Part shown: piece by piece, positions 48,476 to 58,457 of the stretch | Layout of the letters: each line of letters begins with the position of its first letter | How positions within the stretch are numbered: position 1 is the first letter of the stretch | Source: Orobanche coerulescens | Lineage: Eukaryota > Streptophyta > Magnoliopsida > Lamiales > Orobanchaceae | Direction: 5' to 3' | Length of the DNA: 64,000 nucleotides | Assembly (NCBI GenBank): GCA_033398695.1 | Contig: CM065801.1 | Location: forward strand, 101,797,170-101,861,169 | Made by a program: the position numbers and the translations under genes | Notes under the pieces: model-generated | Told to the model about the DNA's origin: nothing | Seen by the model: the letters and a program-made list of their open reading frames with translations, nothing else | Databases searched by the model: none

Positions 48476-48476
48476 T

Positions 48477-49386
48477 TGTTGTTACCCAAATTATTATTCG
48501 GATGGGTTTGCTGGAATGGATGAGTAAAAAACAAAATGCGAGAGCACGTCCGAGGGAATGTAAATAACACAAGATTTGTCGGGGTTGTTAGTCCCGGGCT
48601 TGAATGCTCTCGCGAGATATTATTAATACGAATACTTGGGAGTACAAATATTAATGTTAGAGTACAATTACAATGAGTGTAAAGACCCTAGTTATCTAGC
48701 TCTTGAGGGCTGATGATTTCCGGAAGAACCAGAGTTGATGCTCTGTGAGTTCTTGTAACAAAGATGGGATGCTGTGTGGAATTCTGTGTAGAATTCTGTG
48801 TTTCTGATCCAACTCTCTGAAGAAGATTTCCAAATGCTGGAGGTCTCCTATTTATAGAAGATGAGGTAGTTGGGATGTCCTGATCCCAAATGGGCGATCG
48901 CCTTTAGCACATGGGTTGGTCTCCTTAAAGTTCGCAGCTGCTGCTGGCAGCTGGATGTGCGAACCAATGAGAAGACAACACGCGTCATATGTCGCTGTCT
49001 TGGGAGGTCCCACCTAGGACCTTTTGGCGGGTATGTCGGTAGGTGAGATGCCGTCCTTGTCACCTACAGCTGGTGACAGGCTGGGGTCAAACCTTTTCCT
49101 ACGGCTCCTTTTGTGTATCTGCACGTGGGCCTTCATCCCGAGATTCGGTCTCTGTAGACTTGACGGATGTTGGTTTTCCACATGGCATGAGGCGGTCGTC
49201 TTTGGTCGGGCACCAGAGTCGATCGCTAGGTGCCAAGAGGCGATCGCCCTGGACGTCGATCGCTCGGCACTTGACCTCGATCTGGGTCCTTCGCTTGGCA
49301 AGCCTGCCTTGGATTATTTGATGCTGACTTAGGTCGCTCGGCCCTTATGCCGATCGCTGTCGAGGCGTATTAAATGCCGCACAACA
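48477..49386 (-). repeat. Element D 5' LTR
   Basis: 910 bp bounded by TGTTGT and ACAACA, a 6-bp inverted terminal repeat. TATA box at 48849-48856. U3 (to the right) includes two GGCGATCGCC palindromes (48893-48902 and 49239-49248) and several CGATCGC half-sites. The partner LTR lies beyond the left edge, so the target duplication cannot be checked. Confidence 0.82.
48849..48856 (-). promoter_or_regulatory. TATA box of D LTR
   Basis: The minus strand reads CTATAAATAGGAGA, a strong plant TATA context. Transcription would run leftward into gag. Confidence 0.75.
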
Positions 49387-49881
49387 CGGTGTAAGCCACG
49401 AGACTGGCTAGGTTGTGCTAACTCTATTCGATCCTCTCAATGTTAACTAAGACGAACCTACAGAGTTGCGGATATGAATTGACAACGGATTATATTTAGC
49501 TTATTCTCTTTTGGTTAATATTGGATATTGGATGTCTAATTTAATTTATTGTAAATTAAATCGGTCTCATTAATTAATAAATTACCGGGTAATTAATTTA
49601 TTCGTATTATTTCTTAGAGAATTTATTATTAATATAATCAATTAATAAGAGAAATGTACTAAGGTTTATCTATCAGACTAGATACACGAGGGTCTCTTTC
49701 ACAGACCGAAACGAACCAACTTCCTTTTCTTCTCCTCTTGGACGCCTCTCATGTTCACTTTGACTTGTGAAAATAATTTCATTTGTCACCTTTGACATAA
49801 ATAATATGTGGGGATATTATTTATAATGTGAGGTTGATTAATAATGTGAAAATCATTACTAAGAGTTAATAAATGCATTCA
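49387..49881. other. AT-rich LTR-like remnant right of D
   Basis: No coding sequence. Runs of TTAATTAATAAATTA-type words and the block GGGTCTCTTTCACAGACC. Together with 50998-51460 it looks like one interrupted LTR-like sequence, because the two halves join cleanly once the solo LTR and one ATTCA are removed and the far end is CCCCAACA. The left end is lost where D begins. Confidence 0.4.
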
Positions 49882-50997
49882 TGTTGGCCACTAAGTATAC
49901 TGGATACAGCTTGGGAAGTAGTTTAAACAACAAGTTGTACTGATTTTAAATCTGAGTGCGTAGCGGAAGTCTTAGATACAGTAAGTTGTTGTGGATACAG
50001 CAACTAGGTGTACAGTGTATACTTAAATAATCACAGTAAATAAAACAGTAAAAACTGAAGGTAAATAACACAGTATTTAAAGTGGTTCGAGGTAAACCCC
50101 TACGTCCACTGGTCCTCCACACAGGAGTAAAATGTTTATTATAATTACTACGTACACAACTACGTAATTATAACAGTTATACAATCAATATATCGTTCAC
50201 ACAGATTGATATAAAGATCTTAGCTTCAACCGTTCACACAGATTGGTTTGAGCTAAAGCTTGACTGACTTCTTCACACAGAGTTCTGAAGCTTCGTCTTC
50301 CTCACCCACACAGGCTGATCCGGGTTTGTTCAAGGTACAGTAATGAGTGTGAACAACGGCTTTGACTTTATGAGCTTGTAGTCGATGAAGTGTTGTTCAA
50401 GAAGATGAGCACCGTATATCTTTTATCTGAGTTGCAGTAAGCTTGGAGATATATTTTGCTCTGATGATAACTTGATAGCTTTGAATGATTTCGGTTTCGG
50501 TAACTGATCTTCAATGCCTTCATGATATATATATAGTCTCTGAAATATATATCCGTTGAGATGTATCTGTTGAGCAAGATTCCGTTCCAACGGGATTAAA
50601 AGCACGATCCGGATTTAGCGGGATTTGAAGATCTATTGACTAACAGTATTTAAATACTTTATCCTTGAGTATTTAAATACTTCTTTATTAAACAGGACTT
50701 GACTACTGAAGATTCCTTCTTGTCCTATTGAAAGCTGTATGGAAGATAACTGTATTGGTGTTTCGAGATAGTTTCCATACTTGGTCTTTATAAGACTTCT
50801 TTGCTGTATTGAAGGGTTCCACTATATGCTGGATTCGAAATAGGTCTTCGATACAGGTTGATGCCTTAACACTTCGATACAGTTTCCTTTACTGTATGTG
50901 GTATTGGCATATATGTCAAAACCTCTTATCAAATACCATTCGATACAGGGATTGAATATCCCGGCTGTTTCGATACAGGGTTCTTGTTTTTCCAACA
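49882..50997 (-). repeat. Solo LTR, copia type (element F)
   Basis: 1116 bp with termini TGTTGG and CCAACA and perfect ATTCA duplications at 49877-49881 and 50998-51002. No internal region. The minus strand carries AGTGGACGTAGGGG and CGAACCACTTTAAA, wording common in Ty1/copia LTRs downstream of the start site, and an ACTATATATATAT TATA-like run near 50525-50540. The U3 side (50840-50985) has four TTCGATACAG repeats. Solo LTRs arise by LTR-LTR recombination. Confidence 0.85.
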
Positions 50998-51460
50998 ATT
51001 CATTTGATGAATGTGTGCATATGGGGCTGAACTTAAGTGAAAGCTAGGGGGAGGGAGAGAAAAAGAGAAAGAATTTTTTTTTCCCTTTCATTCTCATTTT
51101 CGGACAATAGTGTGTTCTTGAGTGAAAAAATAATTTTTATCACTTAGAGTGATCAAAATTATATATAAGCATTCTATCAACTTCTAGCTGTATGCTTAGA
51201 GTATAAGTTGAAAGAAATATTTTCTGGTCATCTTTCGACACGTGATACGTAGAGGCATAGTAGTTTCAGTGCTCGGGAATTTCCAAAAACTTGTTCGATT
51301 AGATTCGTGTTCGTGCTTGGAATCAAGAAGAAATTATCAAAGGACTACGATATATTTGATATACGATGTTTTGATCGATCTTTTAGGAGTTCAGTTTTTA
51401 TTCGGTTAGACCGATTTATTTTTTCACTGCGTACTCGATTTTAATTACCGAACCCCAACA
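50998..51460. other. LTR-like remnant, second half
   Basis: Continuation of 49387-49881 beyond the solo LTR. It ends with CTGCGTACTCGATTTTAATTACCG and ACCCCAACA, similar in style to copia LTR ends. A GGGGGAGGGAGAG purine run sits at 51047-51062. No coding sequence. Confidence 0.4.
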
Positions 51461-51844
51461 TGTACGTCTTTCATACGTGCAGATACATGCACTGTGGGAG
51501 TCATCTCAGGGATGGTATATGGAAGCAATTGTAGTCGAGTATGATACTAGTCGGCAAAGTGGTGTCTGAGTCTTCATACATGAAGCGTCTGTCATACCTG
51601 TGTATTTGGTACTTGAGTGTTTAGTTATGTAATAAATGAAACTGGTACAATTTTATTTTTCTTTGTCGTTTGAATTGTTTTTTCCAAACCAAGTTGTTGT
51701 GAACATGTCTTGTATTTAGTTGAATATCAAATTCGGAGTTATGTATCATTTGATCACTTACAATCTCGGTTAAGATTGTCATGTGTATTAGCTTGGTAGG
51801 ATTTACGGCACTCTAATTGCCCATGGGGGTTTTGAGGTGTTACA
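51461..51844 (+). repeat. Short chromovirus-type LTR remnant
   Basis: 384 bp starting TGTACG and ending GGCACTCTAATTGCCC, then GAGGTGTTACA. The end matches the reversed start of the A/B/C LTRs in pattern (GGTGTTACA preceded by GGCAC...TTA). Flanks are CAACA and TAACA, a 5-bp duplication with one transition. It is too short to hold a complete LTR of the large families. Confidence 0.45.
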
Positions 51845-52901
51845 TAACACATATCTATCTTTAATATTAAAAGAGAGTCGCATAAAAAAACAGTGTCATC
51901 CACTCAATTAATGCCAGCAATTTTTATTTTTCATTTATTCTCTCAAATATTGTTTATCCCAATTTCTCCATAAAAAACTAGGGAAGAACAGTTTTCTTAT
52001 TTAACACTGTAATATAATTTTAGAGTTGTACTTCTCTCATATACTAATAATAAATTTTTTCTTTCTTTCTTCTCCTTCTTTTTTTATCTAAAAGTTTAAA
52101 CGCCTATAATTTTTCATATCCTCTCAATTCTTGATGAAAAGTATATCGATTTAATTCTTATTTTATGATCTTTGATTAGACTTCCATATTTCATATATAA
52201 CAAAATAATTCAAATATAAAATATTTTTTTGTTAGCTTAATTATCATATAAATGTGAATTGTTAAAGAAGATTAAGATTTGGAGTTTATTTTCAGAATTT
52301 TTATCATAATAGTTTTTATGTGTTTTACAAATATTCTGTGTTCATATGAAAAATTGGTAAAATGACATGAATTTGTTGAATATATGTTACTGCTCAATCG
52401 CATTAAAAAAATTATATTAGTAAAAATAATATATATAATAGAAGTTGTTGAATCACATTACTATGTCTATGTAATCGAATATTCTGTCATTTGCATATTA
52501 TCAAAAGAAGAATGACATAATAATTATTTTATGAATATGAATTTAAGACACATGTAGTCTGCATAAAAAGTATTGATATTTACTTAATTTTATACATTAA
52601 AAAATATTGTATGTAGATTTTATAATGCTTTAGTGCAATATTATTACCTAATCACATCTATAAATATATAATTTTAGATCATGTATTCACACATAAAACC
52701 CTTTATTTTATAATATGAATCAAGTTTAAACTCTTTTGTGTTTGCATTCGTGTTGACATGTAAACCTATATACTTATATTTATTTTATTGGTAAATATTT
52801 TTAAAAATATTAAAACACTTGAGTTGAACATACCATCCATAATGCCAAATGAAAAAGTCGGACCTTAATTATATATTCTGATCCATTTCAAGATAAACAA
52901 C
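51845..52901. other. AT-rich stretch with a possible Helitron 5' end
   Basis: No coding sequence. It begins ATCTATCTTTAATATTAAAAG and soon has AACGCCTATAATTTTTCAT, a wording seen at the 5' ends of many plant Helitrons (family knowledge, by memory). No CTRR end with a hairpin was found, so the right boundary is unknown. Confidence 0.35.
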
Positions 52902-52903
52902 TA

Positions 52904-53574
52904 CAATAAAACCTCTCAAAAATAATACTCTATTAAGGAATAAACTCTATTTAGGAATAAAAATTTATGGTCCCAACTTGAGAATAGTTATAATTTGGAA
53001 TAAACTCCATATTGTCATAATTCATATATTTTCAAATCCCAACATAAGGAAATACACCTCCATTTAGGAATAAATCATAATAAAATACATATATATATAT
53101 ATAATTTTTACAATTGATTTAAGTTGATCTAAAATACTTGTTCAAGGTTGATTGTGACAAAGATTTAATCTTTTGTGTTGTAACCATATCCTTCAACTTG
53201 CGTGTGCCCATTAGCTCGTCCAAATGACCACCTTGTTGAACCCAAAATATTTCCAACTTGTCGAGTAAGCTTAAAGCTTCTTCACATGAAATTTTTTGTA
53301 CTTCTATGCTATCATTCTCCGGATTATTTTCCTCATTTTTTTTGCCTAATTACTTCAATGATTTCTTCATCGGTTAAAACATAAACAATTTTCTTGCCTA
53401 ATTCCTAAGTTTATAACATATTAAATATATGTATCTACTAATTATAATATTTATATATTATACATGCACTTTAAAATTTAAAAAAAAATCTTCTTAAAAC
53501 TCTATTTAGGAATAACCTCCCTTTAAGAATATTTTTTATGTTCCCAAGGATATGACTTTAGAGAGATTTTACTG
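52904..53574 (-). mobile_element. Emigrant/pogo-like DNA transposon remnant
   Basis: 671 bp flanked by TA at 52902-52903 and 53575-53576. The left end CAATAAAACCTCTC and the right end GAGAGATTTTACTG are near-complementary and match the CAGTAAAACCTCT ends of Emigrant/Lemi1-type elements (family knowledge). On the minus strand one frame in 53105-53250 reads GHLDELMGTRKLKDMVTTQK and another has YVLTDEEIIEVI, which look like a decayed C-end of a pogo-type transposase. Both are broken by stops and shifts. Confidence 0.6.
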
Positions 53575-53576
53575 TA

Positions 53577-54148
53577 CTAATACATCTATTCTCATAAATT
53601 GCGCTGAAATGAAAACTAAATTAAGGTTGAGAAATTTATTAGCACAAATAACAATATTTTTTGTTTAATATCGCTGCAGAACCATCTTCTCAGCTTTTAT
53701 TGGGGTAAGTTCCAGAGGATGGTTGCTAAAAGCACACTTTCAGTTTTGATTTGATGGGCAAAAGGCCACCCACCTATCACCTGCAAAAGTCCAGCCATCT
53801 GTTCTTTTTTTTTTTTTGAAAAAACTATTTTTTTAATAGTATCAATTGTTATTTTTAAAAGTATTAATTATTTTTGTGATATTATAGCCGCTGTCGAGCG
53901 TGTCTGTCAGGCGCTATATTTTTTATGTAATATTTTAGTCCAGTCCAATTATTTTTATTTACTTGCTATAGTAATTTTACTTCTCTCCAGCCTATTTTTT
54001 ATGATAATCTTTTAATGGTAAAAAATTTTTTTGTGCACAACAATGAAGATGAACCACGACGAAAATGGTAAAAAATGGAAAAACATGAAATACGACGGAA
54101 ATGGTGAAAAATGAAAAAACTAAAATTCAATATGAAACGATTGGTATA
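53577..54148. other. Non-coding stretch
   Basis: AT-rich, with a poly-T run near 53806-53820. I see no gene, no LTR end and no clear repeat. It may be the remainder of the Helitron-like sequence or flanking DNA. Confidence 0.4.
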
Positions 54149-54349
54149 TTAGTATATTTTCTGCTGCCGTTTTTGTTTTTCAGCCTGAAATATACGTACA
54201 TGTTCCCGTTCATACTCTGCTTGTAATTTTTTATAGAGTCGTATCGAAGCTGTAAATTGTAAGTCTAAGCCTGCTGCAGATGTATGTTTATTAGTGTGCC
54301 AGAAATTGGAGACTGGAGCTACTGGATAATCCCCGAGAATCATTTCCAA
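54149..54349 (-). pseudogene. Possible terminal exon of an unknown gene
   Basis: The minus strand has a polypyrimidine-like TTTAATTTTTACAG ending at 54350, a good 3' splice acceptor, directly followed by an open frame of 66 codons that starts LEMILGDYPVAPVSNFW, has a charged helical end (AEYEREHVRIFQAEKQKRQ) and stops at 54149. The family is not recognised. It may be the last exon of the broken gene to the right or an unrelated fragment. Confidence 0.35.
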
Positions 54350-54637
54350 CTGTAAAAATTAAAGTTCAATAATAATAGTTAGTTATAATTGCATAGACAA
54401 GTGAAATCATGAACTGTTCGTAGACAAGTTCGTACAGCTTAATTTTCAATCAAGTTTCTATACTTGAGATTTGTTATCAAACAATTTAAGTAATCATACA
54501 TCAACACAGTAGATTACGAGTTGTAATCTTTCAAGACAAACAAACACTTTTATTGATATTCAAAATAAATTGAGTACATAGTTTGCTGTTTCAAAGAGAA
54601 ATTACAAAACAAAAATAATATACAAGGATTTCAGCTC
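54350..54637. other. Spacer or intron between exon-like blocks
   Basis: No coding sequence. On the minus strand AATAAA-type signals occur near 54549 and 54563, so a transcript of the gene to the right could end here; alternatively the whole is an intron ending at 54350. Confidence 0.35.
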
Positions 54638-55983
54638 CTATCTGTAGTCCGCATGTCTCCATGGCTTTCTCCCTGGATCATTCTCGGTACCACACCACCA
54701 GTTCTGTAGGGAATCGTTGCCTCGATCCTGGTATATAGCTCTTCCTTCATAGGATCTAACAAAGGCAAGAATCCAGTCTTCTGGATGGGTGATTCGATCT
54801 CCTCTTCTGTGCTTGCTCTTCATATCTAGCTGGAGAGGGATTTTTCCTTCTTCTAGCATCTTTGTAAATTTATCTGCGGCCTCCGCTAAAGTCTTATAGC
54901 TCTTGAAGATGGAGGATTCCCTGATGAGTTTAACAAAGTATCTCATCAGTTCGTTCTTCCTCCATTATTTCACCTCATCGGCAGTAGGATGGCGGTTGGT
55001 CGGCAGACAAATTTCAGAAGGTCTCTGGATTAGACTTTGTCACGGGACATTTGGATCATGAAATTCTGGTCGGGAGCCTGAAATCTTAAAACTCTGAGAG
55101 GGAGGGGCTAGCTTGTTTAACTCAGCAGTGATGCTGTCTTGAGCAGCCTCAAATTCCCTTTCATGCTGTAACCTGATTTTCCTTGCAGCTTCTCTTGCTT
55201 CTTCCCCCTTTTTGGCGTCATCAAGACGTCCTAGGATCTCTAATGCAGCATCCTGTTTCGTCTCGATGTTAGTCATTCTTTCTATAAGGGAGGAAAGTGC
55301 CTGCGACATGTCCTTGATACATTTGTCGTGGGCTCGCAATTGAGAACTGTTTTCGATCATAGCACATGCGGTCTTGGCTTCAGCGATGCGTGTTTTGGTT
55401 GCCTCTTCCTTCGGGAGTTGCTCTTGCTTGTCTTCCATGATTTTCAGTGCTTGTTTGAATACTTCTGGCAAAATAATGAAGGCCTCGACTACTCGAGAAA
55501 CTTCATGTTGTAAGGTGGTCATCTCTTCCACGGCAGAAGTATGCATCCAATTCAAGGCTTTTTCAACTAAAGACAGAGCATTCACTGCATCCTAGATGAA
55601 TACAGTTTGAAGACCAAGAGCACGCAGGCGCTCTTTCCTAGCGACAGAAATCGGAGAATCTGGTTGGGCGAAATCTTCAGAGCAGTTAAACCTCCTTAGA
55701 TTCACGGTAGGGCGTGAACTAAGTTGGACATCCTCAGGTGTATTACCGTCCTCGGATTCCACGGTTGAAGGGTCGGGAGCAGCTTGTTCTGGTTCGGCGG
55801 CAGGGGATTGAGTTTCCTCCTGTTGCGAAGGATTGTCAGTAGACATAGATACAGGAGGGACTGATTCCTCCTATTGTCTTTCAGTGACAACTTTGTCTTC
55901 TTGAGTGGCGGCAGGCTCGGGTGCCTGTTCCAAAACTGTTCCTTCCTCCTCGACTTGAGGGACTGATTCCTCCTCGTCGGGAA
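54638..55983 (-). pseudogene. Broken acidic/coiled-coil ORF of unknown function, main part
   Basis: A single minus frame runs from 55983 to 54638, interrupted by stops at 55874, 55592, 55040 and near 54968 but without frameshift. Order: Glu/Pro-rich acidic region; a short conserved-looking piece (RKERLRALGLQTVF); a long coiled coil (55060-55580, with MEDKQEQLPKEEATKTRIAE and KDMSQALSSLIERMTNIET); then a compact C-domain rich in Trp and charged residues (MRYFVKLIRESSIF, HPEDWILAFVRSYEG, WWCGTEND). Each stop could be a C-to-T change. The frame continues across C3 into 63742-64000. No known family is recognised; it could be an ORF of another retroelement or a decayed host gene. Confidence 0.55.
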
Positions 55984-58457
55984 TGTAACACCCCCAATCC
56001 ACTCAGGGATATTACACGCCGTAGGCCCTCTCCTCGAGGATCTACCAGGCTGATAACTAAAATCAAACATCTAAACATCGCCTTTAAGGCTAAAATGACT
56101 CAGTAGACCGACTTGGTCTTTCAATAATAACATACAACTCAATTCCAAACACATACCCACGCAGGGGTCAAAATACGATAAACTCCCGTACAACGGGGAA
56201 AAGATACTGCAATGAAAAGAAAATACAACTAGACCAAAACGACATCAACAGATCCTCGTGTGATTAGTATCGCTTCATCTTTCATCATCCTTCGTGCCGA
56301 CTCGTGCTATGCTCCAAAACCCGAATGCAAAAATAGACATCCACCCCGAATACTGGGGTTAGCAAACTCCACCGCTTTTGCTAGTGCAAGTACAAGTGCA
56401 AAAATACGAGCCATACAATACAAGTTCCAAGAACAATAATAATCAGGAATCCTCAAAGATCCAAACGTAAAGAAAAGTACTTCCCGAGGCAAGAGTTTGG
56501 GTAAACATTTCCAAAACCGAAAGATCGCAAATAAGGGAAACAATTTACAAAAGCGATTCAAAATGCCATCGAGAGTTTTAATAGAAAACAATTTAGGATT
56601 ATAAAATCCTTCTCTTTCCAAAATTAATAGGTCACAATTTCAAATGTTTTGTTTTCACAAATAGAAAACCGACAATAATTCACAGGCCAGAGCCCAACAT
56701 CACGTGTCCTCGACGACATAAAATCAACAAAACATAATCGCACACGCGCATCGCCTAGACCGGGACGAAGCCACAAATCCCACTCGAGGCCTCGAAGGAC
56801 CCTCCCGAGCTAGCGAAACAAATCACACACATCTCACGGTTGGATCAATCGCTTGTTGCATCCTGGCCACATGATCGCATGCCATGTGCCACCGTAGATT
56901 ATCTCGTGCTCTCACGGTTGGATCAATCACTTGTTGCATCGACCACATGATCACGTGCCATGTGTCACCGTAGACCTTCAACCGTATCCACACATTCACA
57001 CAAATAACATATCACATCAAGGATATTCAAACAATTCACCCAGAGCATCAAACACTTAGCAAAACACCACGTCAAACCACAATGCACCGAATGAAACAAT
57101 ATACGTCCACACGCAAATACCAAGTGCAACATCAACACCAAACATATCCATAGAGTTCACATAGTCATTCTCAAACCACACCATTCACAAAACACACGCG
57201 TTTTGAAAGCAAGCCTTTAACAAGGCTAAACCGAATCTTTTGAAAACTCATTTCAAACAATCAAACAACCACATAAAGACGATCACCAATTATCATATTC
57301 ACAAAAAAAGAATAGTATGGACAAGGTACTTGCCTCGAAATCACGATCGCAATAAGACGACGGATAGGACGCGGTCGAATAGCCCCGAACCCCCGAACAA
57401 TATCAAGAATGTGATAGCACCACGAGTATTACGAGAATAACACGAATCATCAATCACCAAACGGGATTCAACATTGGAATCCTCGAACACCTATAAACCT
57501 CCGTAAGGAACAATAACACATGGTTACGACGAGAATCAAGGCCAAAACAACGGAAATCCCAACAAACTATCGAAGGGAAACTCATTGGGACATTTAATCG
57601 AACATTAAATGTTCAAGACCCTTCAAGAACAAAGAAATCACCCCTCGGGTCTAACGAACCAAAGATACGAGTATCCAATCCATAGAACAAGTTCAAAACA
57701 ACGTTTATACAACAATTAATTGATCAAAAACGGATTGGAATCGAAATCAAAAAGGAAAATCCCCAAATCTACAAAAACAAGGGTTCAAGCCAAAATACCT
57801 TGATTTGGATGAAGGATTCAAGTAGAGGTCGAAAATCTACAACAAGACTTGAGGTGGATGATCTCTACAAGTTTGGGAGCACTCAAATCGCCCAAAAATC
57901 GCCCACAAATCGCCTTAGATGGAAGGAGGAAGAAGAGAGGAGAAAATGAAGTTTTCTCGAAAATCTGCTAAAAACGCAGAAGCCCGTGTGCCGCGGCACA
58001 GATGAGTGTGCCGCGCCCGGGGCCACGAAAAACGCCAGAATCAGCTTAGTGCCGCGGCACAGCTGAAGTGTGCCGCGGCACACACTACAGCCCACTCCAA
58101 CACGAAAAAGGCACATCATATAGTCTTAGATATTTCGACCATAACTCCCTCGTCTGGACTCCGATTGACTCACCGTTTGAACCATTGGAAAGCTAACTTG
58201 ATTCTCTATAATATTGCAAAGATTCAGAATTTTTGGAGTTTCCAAGAATTAATGGTGACTTTACAAAGTCGAACTCCCACGTGAAAAAGTCGATTAAGGA
58301 CACGGAACTCAACAAAACGACACCGAAACGAACTCGGATGACAAAAAGTGCAGAATTAATCATTCTCGAAATGACGAAACGGTCATGATAGAGTTGTCAA
58401 AACTAACTCCGGCCGAAAAAAGAAATTTACCGAAAATTGAAAATTGCGGATATTACA
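55984..58457 (-). repeat. C3 3' LTR
   Basis: 2474 bp. It has two copies of a C3-specific 78-bp unit (56833-56990; CTCACGGTTGGATCAATC) that includes the inverted repeat CACATG...CATGTG. Compared with its partner it shows many small losses at CCAGG, CTGG and CGG sites, for example CAATG where the partner has CAGCGG near 56212. Confidence 0.93.
57988..58081. repeat. Short GTGCCGCGGCAC array in C3 3' LTR
   Basis: Four units, the second eroded to GTGCCGCGCCCG. Same motif as C1 but far fewer units. Confidence 0.85.

Noticed and set aside
53885..53915. GC-rich CCGCTGTCGAGCG block as a Helitron 3' hairpin
   Set aside because: The arms pair poorly and no CTRR terminus follows.
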